From positions 1-33,812 of the forward strand of contig JAJEAG010000088.1 of the NCBI GenBank assembly GCA_022824265.1: DNA of 33,812 bases, read 5' to 3'. This document shows positions 14,476-22,861 of the stretch, one piece after another. Every line of letters begins with the position of its first letter. Positions within the stretch are counted from its first letter, which is position 1. Under the pieces are notes generated by a model, which saw only the letters and a program-made list of their open reading frames with translations, was not told where the DNA came from and did no database searches. Origin of the DNA: Candidatus Poribacteria bacterium. Lineage in GTDB: Bacteria; Poribacteria; WGA-4E; WGA-3G. Both the position numbers and the translations under genes were made by a program.

Positions 14476-16593
14476 ATGGCATCATGGGGAGAAGCAAGTC
14501 AGTCTCGACTTATTGGCAAGCGGATTTCCCGTTTGTCCGGTAAGGATAAAGTTACAGGAAAAGCAAAGTATACGTATGACATCAATCGTCCGGGAATGTT
14601 ATATGCACGGATACTACGATCTGATGTCGCACACGCAGCCGTCATGAATATTGACCTTAGTCAAGCCGAAGCATTGCCCGGGGTAAAAGCGGTTATCCCT
14701 TTAACAGAAGCAGGTAGAAATCTACGTTACCAAGGGCAAGAGATCGCAGCGGTTGCAGCGGAAACAGACGACATCGCTAAAGACGCACTACGGTTGATTT
14801 TTATTGAATTAGAAGAATTACCCTTTGTCGTTACAGAAGCGGATGCAATGGCAGAAGATGCACCGCAGATACGCGATTGGGAGGGTAATCAGAGTAATCC
14901 TGGCGTTAACGAACAGGGAGACATAGAAGCAGGATTTAAAGAGGCAGCAGTTACGGTAGAAGCAACCTATCATACCCCTGTCCAAACACATGTCTGCTTG
15001 GAAACTCACGGAAACGTCACCGAATGGACAGACGAACAGAACTTAACCGTTTGGGCATCTACCCAAGCAGTTTTTGGAGTCCGAAACGATTTCGCACGCC
15101 GCTTTGAAATACCCGCAAACCAAGTTAGAGTTATCACAGAACACATGGGAGGCGGTTTTGGAAGCAAATTCGGTCCTGGTGTTGAAGGACATACCGCAGC
15201 ACAATTATCCCGTATCACCGGACAACCGGTAAAATTGATGCTGACACGCAGGGCGGAACACCTTGTTGCTGGAAACAGACCTTCAATGACCCAACATGTG
15301 AAGGCAGGGGCTTCAAGCGACGGTCGTCTTGTCGCTTACGATATGCGCGGATACGGCACAGGTGGTATCTCCAGTGGTGCAGGTTTCCAAGCACCTTATG
15401 TCTATCACGTCGAAAATCGGAAAACAGAACGGTTTAACGTTGCTACAAATGCTGGAAACCAACGTGCTATGCGGGCACCAGGACATCCACAAGGGGCATT
15501 CGCAATGGACTCACTGATGGATGAACTTGCAGAAAAACTCGGAATGAATCCACTTGAGTTTAGACGCATTAATGACTCAAGCGAGGTGCGTCAGGCACAA
15601 TACACCCTCGGTGCACAGGAAATCGGATGGCACAGACGGAATACCGTCCCCGGTTCCGGCACAGGTGTAAAAAAACGTGGTATGGGTGTTGGTAGTGGTC
15701 AATGGGGTGGCGGCGGTGGCAGAGGCACGCAAGCACGTGTTACCATCAATGCTGACGGCACCGTTGAAGCAGTCACCGGTACACAAGACATTGGTACCGG
15801 TATTCGCACAGCAATTGCTATCATCGTAGCAGAAGAATTTGGACTTGCACCCACTGATATTTCTGTAAAAGTAGGAGATAGCGGTCCTGGATTACCCTCT
15901 GGTGGTAGTGGTGGAAGTCAAACAACAGCATCCGTTGCACCTGTTATCAAAACAGCAGCAATAGCAGCGAAACAGAAATTGTTTGAACACGTTGCGCCAT
16001 TACTCAAGGCACCGGTGGATGACCTACGTGTCGGAACAAGCACTATTTACGTCGCATCTGACAGAACGAATACAGTCACTTGGAATCAGGCGACAGGTCT
16101 ACTCGGTCAGGAGAGCATTAGCGAAGGAGGAAACTGGGATCAGGAACTTCGTCAAGGGGGTGTCGCAGGCACGCAGTTTGCTGAAGTTGAGGTTGATACA
16201 CAAACAGGTAACGTCCAAGTCATCAAGATTGTCGCTGTCCAAGATTGCGGATTGGCAATTAACCGATTAACAACCGAAAGCCAAATCAATGGCGGGGTTA
16301 TTATGGGATTAGGACAAACCTTACTTGAAGAACGGATCATGGATCCTCAAACAGGAAGAATGTTAAACGCTAACCTTGAGGATTACAAAGTGCCCGGAAC
16401 TTATGAGATACCCGAAATCAAGTCAATCGTTTTTGATACGCACCGTAAAGTTACAGGTGTCGGTGAACCACCATGTATTCCCACACTTGGTGCAATCGCA
16501 AATGCCGTCTATAACGCAATCGGTGTCCGTATACGAGAACTACCCATTACACCAGATAAAGTCCTAACCGCACTTGCTGAGAAGAAGGCATAA
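14476..16593 (+). CDS. Molybdopterin-binding catalytic subunit of xanthine/aldehyde oxidase family (PaoC/YagR-like)
   Basis: A 705-residue Mo subunit. Landmarks: IGKRISRLSGKDKVTGKAKY at the start of the hammerhead domain; HVCLETHGNVTEW; the molybdopterin loop EHMGGGFGSKFG; MRAPGHPQGAFAMDS; GTQDIGTGIRTA; GGSGGSQTTASVAP; and near the C-terminus VTGVGEPPCIPTLGAIANAV, whose Glu is the active-site base that activates the Mo-bound water. The enzyme hydroxylates aldehydes or N-heterocycles; the substrate is not predictable with confidence. It has no signal peptide of its own and is presumably exported piggyback on the Tat-bearing FeS subunit. ATG 14476 has AAGGAG 7 nt upstream. The length (~730 typical) fits YagR rather than single-chain XDH. 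Confidence 0.9.
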   Translation: MASWGEASQSRLIGKRISRLSGKDKVTGKAKYTYDINRPGMLYARILRSDVAHAAVMNIDLSQAEALPGVKAVIPLTEAGRNLRYQGQEIAAVAAETDDIAKDALRLIFIELEELPFVVTEADAMAEDAPQIRDWEGNQSNPGVNEQGDIEAGFKEAAVTVEATYHTPVQTHVCLETHGNVTEWTDEQNLTVWASTQAVFGVRNDFARRFEIPANQVRVITEHMGGGFGSKFGPGVEGHTAAQLSRITGQPVKLMLTRRAEHLVAGNRPSMTQHVKAGASSDGRLVAYDMRGYGTGGISSGAGFQAPYVYHVENRKTERFNVATNAGNQRAMRAPGHPQGAFAMDSLMDELAEKLGMNPLEFRRINDSSEVRQAQYTLGAQEIGWHRRNTVPGSGTGVKKRGMGVGSGQWGGGGGRGTQARVTINADGTVEAVTGTQDIGTGIRTAIAIIVAEEFGLAPTDISVKVGDSGPGLPSGGSGGSQTTASVAPVIKTAAIAAKQKLFEHVAPLLKAPVDDLRVGTSTIYVASDRTNTVTWNQATGLLGQESISEGGNWDQELRQGGVAGTQFAEVEVDTQTGNVQVIKIVAVQDCGLAINRLTTESQINGGVIMGLGQTLLEERIMDPQTGRMLNANLEDYKVPGTYEIPEIKSIVFDTHRKVTGVGEPPCIPTLGAIANAVYNAIGVRIRELPITPDKVLTALAEKKA

Positions 16594-16604
16594 GGAGGTA
16601 AACA

Positions 16605-17588
16605 ATGGAAAAATTTAGTTATGTCAACGCGACCAGTCTGAAACAAGTTACCTCACTACTGAGTGATAGCGGATGGGGCGAAGTCATGATGATCGCAGGG
16701 GGAACAGACCTACTCGCTGAACTCAAGGAGTACATTGAGACCCCTAAAACACTGATCAATCTCAAGACCTTACCCGGTATGGATAGCATATCTGCGGATG
16801 CGTCAGGATTGAAAATCGGTGCGTTAACCACCGTCGCCGAAATCGCAATGCACCCGACTATCCAGCATCACTACACTGTTCTTGCACAAGCAGCAGCTTC
16901 TGTCGCTACACCACAGATTCGCAATGTCGGCACACTCGGTGGCAATCTCTGCCAACGACCCCGATGCTGGTATTACAGAGATGAGACCGTCAGTTGTCTT
17001 AAAAAAGGTGGAGACTTATGTTATGCTGTAGAAGGTTTGAGCAAATATCACGCAATCTTCGGAGGAGATCCTGTTTATATTGTGCATCCGTCCGATATTG
17101 CCCCAGCGTTAATCGCACTCAACGCTTCAATAAAGATTGTTGGTCCTGAAGGCGAAAAGACTATTAAAGTTGAGGACTTCTTTACATTGCCAGCGGCAAA
17201 TCCGTTTCGCGAAAACGTGCTTGAACCAAATGAAATCGTTGTTGAAGTTCACGTGCCAAAGCCTAATCCCAATACAAAGAGCCTTTACCTAAAAGCAAGA
17301 GAAAAAGGTGCGCCTGACTTTGCCTTGGCAAGTGTCGCGGGGGTTTTTGAGGTGATGGGACGCACATGTCAAACTGCCAGTATCGTACTCGGAGGCGTTG
17401 CACCCGCACCATGGCGTTCAACGGATGCTGAAACCGCCCTAACAGGAAAGATGATAAACGACTCAGTCAGTGCGAAAGCAGGCAAGGAGGCAGTTAAGAA
17501 CGCACAACCCTTGAACGATAACGAATACAAAGTAACACTGACCCAAAATCTTATCAGTCGTGCTGCGATGATGGCAGTTAGCAAATAG
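16605..17588 (+). CDS. FAD-binding subunit of molybdenum hydroxylase with an additional [4Fe-4S]-type Cys set (PaoB/YagS-like)
   Basis: A 327-residue FAD_binding_5/CO_deh_flav_C protein. FAD contacts are IAGGTDLLAELKE (31-36) and VGTLGGNLCQRPRCWYYRD (110-115 region). Within and after that loop lie C116, C121, C131 and C139, matching the extra [4Fe-4S] cluster insertion known from E. coli PaoB and 4-hydroxybenzoyl-CoA reductase relatives and absent from ordinary XdhB/CoxM. HPSDIAPALIAL and the C-terminal REKGAPDFALASVAG follow the family. AGGAGG lies 7 nt before ATG 16605. The gene is 11 nt downstream of the Mo subunit, so they are co-translated. Confidence 0.9.
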   Translation: MEKFSYVNATSLKQVTSLLSDSGWGEVMMIAGGTDLLAELKEYIETPKTLINLKTLPGMDSISADASGLKIGALTTVAEIAMHPTIQHHYTVLAQAAASVATPQIRNVGTLGGNLCQRPRCWYYRDETVSCLKKGGDLCYAVEGLSKYHAIFGGDPVYIVHPSDIAPALIALNASIKIVGPEGEKTIKVEDFFTLPAANPFRENVLEPNEIVVEVHVPKPNPNTKSLYLKAREKGAPDFALASVAGVFEVMGRTCQTASIVLGGVAPAPWRSTDAETALTGKMINDSVSAKAGKEAVKNAQPLNDNEYKVTLTQNLISRAAMMAVSK

Positions 17589-17602
17589 GAGGATGAACGA
17601 AC

Positions 17603-17842
17603 ATGTTAGAGGGAAAATCACTTCCAATTTTTAACCGTCCTATATGCCAGGACCTACGGACAAAGGCAATATACATACCCGGCGGAAACCTGCAAAACCT
17701 TGTTGAGGAAAATCCTGCAACACACTATTGGTGCAATTGCACGATGCAGGTAGTCGGACCAGACGACCAGTTTGTATCGCCAAACGCATGCAAACAATCG
17801 CGTCCATGTTTCAGTCCGATTGGTGGAAAACCGGTGGTGTAA
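17603..17842 (+). CDS. Small five-cysteine protein of the molybdenum hydroxylase operon, unknown function
   Basis: A 79-residue protein starting 14 nt after the FAD subunit with AGGAGG ahead of its ATG, so it is very likely a real, co-expressed gene. It has no signal peptide or membrane segment and no family I recognise. Five cysteines are spread as C15, C44-x-C46, C63 and C69, with two histidine/tryptophan-flanked positions (THYWCNCTMQVVGPDD, SPNACKQSRPCFSPIGGKP). That spacing could bind a metal or Fe-S cluster, or take part in cofactor delivery to the operon's enzyme. It is far too small for the XdhC/PaoD chaperone that usually accompanies such operons and that is missing here. Function is therefore inference only. 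Confidence 0.7.
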   Translation: MLEGKSLPIFNRPICQDLRTKAIYIPGGNLQNLVEENPATHYWCNCTMQVVGPDDQFVSPNACKQSRPCFSPIGGKPVV

Positions 17843-17854
17843 TACGCATATATT

Positions 17855-17914
17855 GTTATCGGTTCATGCGGAATGCCAAACGTGCATTCCATCATCTTTC
17901 TGATAACCGATAAC
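17855..17914. repeat. Nested inverted repeat after the molybdenum hydroxylase operon
   Basis: The outer arms GTTATCGGTT (17855-17864) and AACCGATAAC (17905-17914) are perfect 10-mers. Inside lies a second stem, GGAATGC (17870-17876) / GCATTCC (17884-17890). The inner hairpin resembles the one at 12810-12834 (both CATGC-n-GAATGCCA...GCATTC). No T-run follows. Confidence 0.65.
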
Positions 17915-17940
17915 TTTCTGTTCACTTTAGAATCTTGATA

Positions 17941-18399
17941 ATGTTGCTAAAACCTTTGATACAATGGGTGCACGTCGGTTCTGTTGTCTTGATGATAGGC
18001 GGTTTCTTCTTCTTCCGCGTTGTTCTTATTCCAATTGCCAACCGTCTACCCGACACAAAAACGCTGATTGCATCTGCACTCAAACGTTTCAGCGCAGTCG
18101 TATGGATGGCACTACTGACGGTACTTGTATCGGGAGTGTATAACTTTCTCAGTTTCTTTAGAACGGCACGGAGGACCGCCGCAGAAACCGGTGAAGCAGA
18201 TTATTCACTTTACATCTTTGTCTTAGCTATCAAATTCTTTATCGTATTTCTGGTATACACGCTTGCGGTTGTCTTAACGTTCCCATATTCAGTGTTTGAA
18301 GGGTTTCAGAAAAAGCCTGCACCGTGGTTGAATATTATCATTATATTGGGACTTATTATCATCTTTTTATCAGCGTTCTTACGCCGCTTATCATATTAA
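17941..18399 (+). CDS. Four-helix integral membrane protein, CopD-like
   Basis: About 152 residues with four hydrophobic segments: WVHVGSVVLMIGGFFFFRVVL, VVWMALLTVLVSGVYNFLSF, SLYIFVLAIKFFIVFLVYTLA and LNIIIILGLIIIFLSAFL. The first helix with its WVH...GG pattern resembles the conserved heme/copper-associated helix of CopD-type proteins, but the family assignment is tentative. ATG 17941 is taken as start; TTG 17935 is in frame, and neither has a good Shine-Dalgarno. It lies between the molybdenum hydroxylase operon and a PhyH gene, same strand, and could be an inner-membrane electron carrier for the periplasmic oxidase, which is speculation. Confidence 0.65.
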   Translation: MLLKPLIQWVHVGSVVLMIGGFFFFRVVLIPIANRLPDTKTLIASALKRFSAVVWMALLTVLVSGVYNFLSFFRTARRTAAETGEADYSLYIFVLAIKFFIVFLVYTLAVVLTFPYSVFEGFQKKPAPWLNIIIILGLIIIFLSAFLRRLSY

Positions 18400-18439
18400 C
18401 ACTGTCTATCTGATAATAATTTCATAAAGGAACAAACAA

Positions 18440-19255
18440 ATGCCAGTTTTAAGCAAAGAAGATATAGCATTTTGGAAAGAAAAAGGTTATGTCATTATTC
18501 CTAATGCTGCACCACCTGAGTTAATCAAGAACGCAGAGAAGGCAGTTTGGGATTTCCTTGAGATGGATGCAGATTCTCCAGAGAGTTGGTATACAGATCC
18601 ACCACGCGGTATTATGGTGGAGATCTATCAACATCCTGCTTTGTGGGCTACTCGACAATACCCACGTGTACATCAAGCTTTTGCAGAGATATGGGATACG
18701 GAGAAACTATGGGTCAGTTTCGACCGTGCAAGCATGAGTCCGCCAAATCTTCCTGGTAAATATGAACGAACAAGTGTTGGATTGCACTGGGACATGTCCA
18801 TAGACCTTCCTGTCCGTTTCCACGTGCAAGGTGTACTCTACCTAACAGATACCGCTGCAAACCAAGGTGCGTTTGTATGTGTGCCAGGTTTCCACAACAA
18901 AATAGAGGAGTGGATAAAGAGTCTTCCTGAGGATGCAGATCCTCGTCAGCAGAATTTAGAAGCATTAGGCATGATTCCTGTTCCAGCGAATGCGGGTGAC
19001 CTGATTATATGGCATAGTGCCTTACCTCACAGTGCAGGTATCAATACAGCAGATGCTCCACGCGTTGCGCAATACATCACGATGACACCTACAGGTGAAG
19101 CAAATCAGGAAGCACGAGACCGTCGTATCAATGGATGGAAAAATAGAATGGCAGGTTTTGGTGGGGAGCGTGCAGAAAAGGAACATGAGACTGGTGAAAC
19201 TGCAGAATTAACAGAACTTGGAAAAAAGTTGTTAGGTCTTGAGTTGTGGGGATAA
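18440..19255 (+). CDS. Phytanoyl-CoA dioxygenase (PhyH) family Fe(II)/2-oxoglutarate oxygenase
   Basis: A 271-residue double-stranded beta-helix oxygenase. The iron triad is H116-x-D118 (GLHWDMS) and H197 (LPHSAG), and the 2-oxoglutarate-binding Arg is about R208 (APRVAQY). Intervening segments GVLYLTDTAANQGAFVCVPGF and AGDLIIWHSALPHS are typical of the family. PhyH proteins hydroxylate lipids, betaines or small secondary metabolites; substrate unknown. AAAGGA precedes ATG 18440. It is one of two PhyH genes in this window, the other at 32538-33419; the two are only distantly similar. Confidence 0.9.
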   Translation: MPVLSKEDIAFWKEKGYVIIPNAAPPELIKNAEKAVWDFLEMDADSPESWYTDPPRGIMVEIYQHPALWATRQYPRVHQAFAEIWDTEKLWVSFDRASMSPPNLPGKYERTSVGLHWDMSIDLPVRFHVQGVLYLTDTAANQGAFVCVPGFHNKIEEWIKSLPEDADPRQQNLEALGMIPVPANAGDLIIWHSALPHSAGINTADAPRVAQYITMTPTGEANQEARDRRINGWKNRMAGFGGERAEKEHETGETAELTELGKKLLGLELWG

Positions 19256-19307
19256 ACAAATCACATCTCTGCCCAGTATATGGGTGTAATGATATACGGT
19301 TGCTGAA

Positions 19308-19376
19308 ACCTCGGAGAGGTGACAGGTGTATAGAACGTCTTATCTAACCCCAGTGCCAGCGGGGCGACAGGAATAT
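19308..19376. repeat. Two family D repeat units
   Basis: ACCTCGGAGAGGTGACAGG followed by TGTATAG (19308-19333) and ACCCCAGTGCCAGCGGGGCG followed by ACAGG (19347-19376) lie between two convergent genes. Related units are at 3220-3243 and 13131-13160. Each has a short G/C palindrome followed by a GACAGGTGTATAG-like tail. Confidence 0.6.
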
Positions 19377-19452
19377 CGTTAGAGACGGTGTGTTATATGA
19401 AAAATTGACGACTAAGGTTTTCCGCGCTCTTTCAACCATCCGAAACTATACA

Positions 19453-20460
19453 CTAATCTTGAGGACTTCTCCCAAGCACAGGATACGCGGGGTCATTATA
19501 CCCTTTACCAGTATGTTCTCCAGGCGGCACTAATGCATCAATTGCCATTTCATCTGTTTCGGTGATAGTGCAATCTAAACATCCCAAGTTATCCTCTAAC
19601 TGTTCCATTGTCCGAGGACCGATGATAACAGAGGTTATAGTAGGATTTGCCAACACCCATGCCAATGCAAATTGCGTCAATGTTTTACCGTGTGCATCTG
19701 TCAAAGGTTTCAATCCTTGTGCCACATCGAAACTCTCATCCCGTAGTTCCGTTTGTAACATCCGCCTATCCTGACGCGCTGCCCGTGAACCCTTCGGTGG
19801 TTTCTCCCCACGCAAATATTTACCTGACAACACACCGCGCGCTAACGGACTATAAGGCACAACACCCACTTCATACTTTTCACAAAACGGCAGCAGCTCT
19901 ACTTCAGCATCGCGATTCACAATATTATAGAGCGGTTGAACACAAACGAACTCTTCTAATCCCAATTTTTCACTTGTCCAGAGTGCTTCACACACACGCC
20001 ACGCCTCAAAGTTGGAACAGGCGATGTAGCGAACCTTCCCCTGACGAACACAATCGTCCAGTGCCCGTAAAGATTCCGCAATTCTTGTGGAAGCATCCCA
20101 ACGGTGTAGGTAATAGACATCAATATGGTCAGTCCCAAGACGTTTTAGACTCGCTTCAACTGCGGACATGATATGAAATCGGTGAGAACCGCTCTCATTG
20201 ACATCATCCCCCATTGTTCCGTGAACTTTTGTAGCAATGACCCATTTCTCTCGGTTCTCACTTATTGCTTTCCCGATGACTCGTTCTGATTCCCCACCGT
20301 TATAGACATTAGCCGTATCAAGAAAGTTAATACCCGCATCCAATGCGTGGTGTATGATACGGATGGAGTCCTTTTCATTTGTCGGTCCGCCAAACATCAT
20401 CGTTCCGAGGCATAAGGATGATACCTTCACTCCTGCACGTCCAAGTGTTCTATATTCCAT
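19453..20460 (-). CDS. Aldo/keto reductase
   Basis: A ~335-residue NADPH-dependent (alpha/beta)8 oxidoreductase. The start MEYRTLGRAGVKVSSLCLG follows the family; GGAAGGA lies 6 nt before ATG 20460, while upstream in-frame TTG 20475 and ATG 20466 are too close to it. The catalytic tetrad is visible as INFLDTANVYNGG (Asp, Tyr), VIATKVHG (Lys) and VYYLHRWD (His). Cofactor residues lie in ACSNFEAW, CVQPLYNIVNRD, PYSPLARGVLSGKYL and VIIGPRTMEQLEDNL. It resembles the YajO/Kv-beta-like subfamily acting on sugars and aldehydes. The gene is 20 nt downstream of an SDR gene with the same orientation, so the pair probably forms one oxidoreductase operon. Confidence 0.9.
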   Translation of the reverse strand: MEYRTLGRAGVKVSSLCLGTMMFGGPTNEKDSIRIIHHALDAGINFLDTANVYNGGESERVIGKAISENREKWVIATKVHGTMGDDVNESGSHRFHIMSAVEASLKRLGTDHIDVYYLHRWDASTRIAESLRALDDCVRQGKVRYIACSNFEAWRVCEALWTSEKLGLEEFVCVQPLYNIVNRDAEVELLPFCEKYEVGVVPYSPLARGVLSGKYLRGEKPPKGSRAARQDRRMLQTELRDESFDVAQGLKPLTDAHGKTLTQFALAWVLANPTITSVIIGPRTMEQLEDNLGCLDCTITETDEMAIDALVPPGEHTGKGYNDPAYPVLGRSPQD

Positions 20461-20480
20461 GTCCATTCCTTCCAAATATG

Positions 20481-21212
20481 TTATGCCATCCGAATACCGC
20501 CATTGACATCAAGTGTTGCCCCCGTGATGTACTGCCCCTCTTCTGTAGCAAGGAACAGGATTACATTTGCTACCTCAGAAGGGTCAGCAACACGCCCAAG
20601 CGGAATCTGATCAGTCATGTCAGGATGATTTTTCGCCATCTCCGTTGCCGCGATCCCAGGTGCGATAGAATTGACTGTAACTCCATACTCACCTAAAACC
20701 CTTGCCAACGATTTCGTCAGGCACATGACACCAGCTTTTGATGCAGAATAAGGTGCTGATGCAACTAAACCGCCTACCTGTCCCGCTAACGAACCGAGAT
20801 TGATGATCCGTCCGAACTTTTGTGTTTTCATCGTTTCCATCACCGCCTGCGAACAGAGAAACGGACCTTTAAGGTTAACTGCCATCATCCTATCCCATTC
20901 TTCTTCGGTGCATGCGTCTATACGGGTGTAACTGAAAATCCCTGCGTTATTGACTAAAATGTCAATCCGTCCAAATTCTTCAAGTGTCATGTTAACCATT
21001 GCACGAACGGATTCACCATCTGCAACATCCGTTTCAATCACATTGCATCGTCTTCCGAGAGCAGTTACCTCTTCTGATACTGACACTACATTCTTCATAT
21101 TTACTTCTGGGATGACAATATCTGCCCCTTCTTGAGCGAATGCCAAGCATGTCGCCTTTCCAATTCCGCCACCACCACCCGTTACAATCGCAACGCGCCC
21201 TTCCAATCGCAT
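20481..21212 (-). CDS. Short-chain dehydrogenase/reductase (FabG-like)
   Basis: A 243-residue classical SDR. TGGGGGIG is the NAD(P)-binding glycine motif, DILVNNAG the structural NNAG, and the catalytic Ser (INLGSLAG) and Tyr-x-x-x-Lys (YSASK) are present. It ends GATLDVNGGIRMA, as in FabG/sugar dehydrogenases. An acidic residue after beta-2 (VIPEVNMKN) suggests a preference for NAD+. AAAGGAG is 7 nt before ATG 21212. First gene of the SDR-AKR operon behind the promoter at 21318-21346. The true substrate is not predictable. Confidence 0.9.
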   Translation of the reverse strand: MRLEGRVAIVTGGGGGIGKATCLAFAQEGADIVIPEVNMKNVVSVSEEVTALGRRCNVIETDVADGESVRAMVNMTLEEFGRIDILVNNAGIFSYTRIDACTEEEWDRMMAVNLKGPFLCSQAVMETMKTQKFGRIINLGSLAGQVGGLVASAPYSASKAGVMCLTKSLARVLGEYGVTVNSIAPGIAATEMAKNHPDMTDQIPLGRVADPSEVANVILFLATEEGQYITGATLDVNGGIRMA

Positions 21213-21317
21213 CAATGTTCTCCTTTGCTTATTTACTATAGCAAGTGCAGTTTGATTCTCTTTCGCCTACATTTTTTCTTCTTGAAAACGTTCTGTGTTT
21301 TGTAGTAACATATAGGT

Positions 21318-21346
21318 ATTATCACACGAGTTCTTGAAAAAGTCAA
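21318..21346 (-). promoter_or_regulatory. Sigma70-type promoter of the SDR-AKR operon
   Basis: On the minus strand, TTGACT (21346-21341), a 17-nt spacer and GATAAT (21323-21318), about 100 nt upstream of the SDR ATG. The overlapping plus-strand gene begins at 21379. Confidence 0.6.
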
Positions 21347-21378
21347 GATGCATTGCAAAAGGTATAAGGATTTAAACT

Positions 21379-22386
21379 ATGAAAACTACGCTGTTTTGGA
21401 ATCTTATGAAGTTGCTTTTGGTATTAGGTATTATATGTAATTTTGCTTACACTGCGATTGCACAGAATTATTATCCGGCAAATGTCGGTAATGAATGGGT
21501 GCTGGAAAGAACCGATGGAAACCAACACCTCACCTATTCGCTTGAGGAACCTGAAGATCCTGCCGATAAAGATTTAATCCTCCTCAAAATTGAAACTAAG
21601 AATCCAAACAGAAACAAAATTATTGACACGGACAAATACTTTTTATCTACTGACGAAGAAGGAATTAAACTCCATAAAACCATACTACAGGTCCTAGGTG
21701 TAGTAAATGTCACAGCCGACTTCCCAGCACCTGTAATATTCTTTCCAAAAGTCTTAACTTTAGGGGATAGATGGGATGTTGTCGGAGATACAACAATAGA
21801 CCTTGGTGGACCGGATATTCCTGTAACAAGCACTACTGATTTTGAGATTGTCGCCTTTGAAGACATAACTACACCTGCGGGTACATTTCAGAACTGTGCA
21901 AAAATTGAGTTAAAATTCACAATTACGAGTGAACGGTTAAACATAGATACAACAACTTCCTATCAATGGTTAGCTCCTGATGTAGGTCCTATCAAATATG
22001 AGGCTAATGATGGTCATGTTTTTGAGATGGTTAGTTTAAAGTTGGTCGGTCCACCACCTATTAATGCCCAGAATCCTCCAGTATGGCAACTTCCATCACT
22101 CAATTATCAAGTTACTGGTTCGCGTTTGGGTGAAATACTCAATGCCAAGATTCTTGAAAATGTAGAAGATTATGTAACGGAAGTGGGGAATTTAGGAATA
22201 GTATCCGTTACAGGAGATATTGTGCCACCAGGTGACGGAACAGGGTTCGCTACAAACTTTGAAAGAAAACGAGATCTATGGGTTGCAGGACGTTTTTCCA
22301 ATGCACCTATCAGAGGTAGAATAACCCTTTTCGCAGAAAATAATAGAGGAAGAACGACTGTTACTATTGATGTGACTATTAATTGA
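21379..22386 (+). CDS. Secreted paralog 1: YYP..GN.WV domain plus C-terminal Ig-like module
   Basis: A 335-residue exported protein. After a ~28-residue signal peptide (…YTAIA-Q) comes a ~205-residue domain shared with the two following genes: NYYPANVGNEWVLE, DTDKYFLSTDEEGIKLHKT, ITTPAGTFQNCAKIEL and SYQWLAPDVGPIKYE. The pattern (YYP, 'PAGTF..C', 'aPdvGpikye') recalls DUF3108/TapB-like secreted families, but I do not assign it firmly. Residues ~230-335 (NPPVWQLPSLNYQVTGSRLG ... NNRGRTTVTIDVTIN) look like a beta-sandwich, cadherin/Ig-like module and occur only in this paralog. Function unknown; probably cell-surface. Confidence 0.75.
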   Translation: MKTTLFWNLMKLLLVLGIICNFAYTAIAQNYYPANVGNEWVLERTDGNQHLTYSLEEPEDPADKDLILLKIETKNPNRNKIIDTDKYFLSTDEEGIKLHKTILQVLGVVNVTADFPAPVIFFPKVLTLGDRWDVVGDTTIDLGGPDIPVTSTTDFEIVAFEDITTPAGTFQNCAKIELKFTITSERLNIDTTTSYQWLAPDVGPIKYEANDGHVFEMVSLKLVGPPPINAQNPPVWQLPSLNYQVTGSRLGEILNAKILENVEDYVTEVGNLGIVSVTGDIVPPGDGTGFATNFERKRDLWVAGRFSNAPIRGRITLFAENNRGRTTVTIDVTIN

Positions 22387-22617
22387 GGATGTCCTTTTGT
22401 AATATTACTATAACGTGAGTTCGCGGTAAGAAAAATGTGTTACTTATACCAAAATATCGCACCTACCGTAATGGATACTTACTTTAGACCTAAACTTGTA
22501 GTAAAGTTTCAAAATTAAGACTGCTTTAAACTAAATATCAATGGTATTTAATCTTGAAATGTTAATTTTAAACTGGTAATATATTACTACTATCACGAAT
22601 CGTGTGGAAAAGCCGAT
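22387..22617. other. Intergenic, no recognisable feature
   Basis: AT-rich DNA between paralog 1 and a small ORF. I see no promoter of good quality, no repeat family member and no hairpin terminator. Confidence 0.4.
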
Positions 22618-22806
22618 ATGGTGACTTGGAAAGTGGTATTAGTTGTTATAGTTATTGCAATTCTACTTATGGCAATCGGGATGTGGTTGGGATACCGTTA
22701 TATATCTGAACAGGATGATATTGATTACCAAGCACGAAATGAACTACCTTACATAGAATACTTCCTTATGGACACGAATACATATCCAACGATATTGCTA
22801 CTTTGA
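22618..22806 (+). CDS. Possible small single-pass membrane protein
   Basis: A 62-residue frame with one strong hydrophobic helix (VVLVVIVIAILLMAIGMWLG) followed by an acidic, tyrosine-rich tail. The ATG lacks a convincing Shine-Dalgarno. It lies between two secreted paralogs on the same strand. The membrane segment with a charged boundary makes it plausible, but its composition in AT-rich DNA could be chance. Confidence 0.35.
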   Translation: MVTWKVVLVVIVIAILLMAIGMWLGYRYISEQDDIDYQARNELPYIEYFLMDTNTYPTILLL

Positions 22807-22861
22807 TAATGTTCCGGACTTATCAACATCGCGCATTTTTATATGTAAAAGGAGACAATTT

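Noticed and set aside
19647-20171. 174-residue plus-strand ORF
   Set aside because: Entirely antisense to the well-supported aldo/keto reductase gene.
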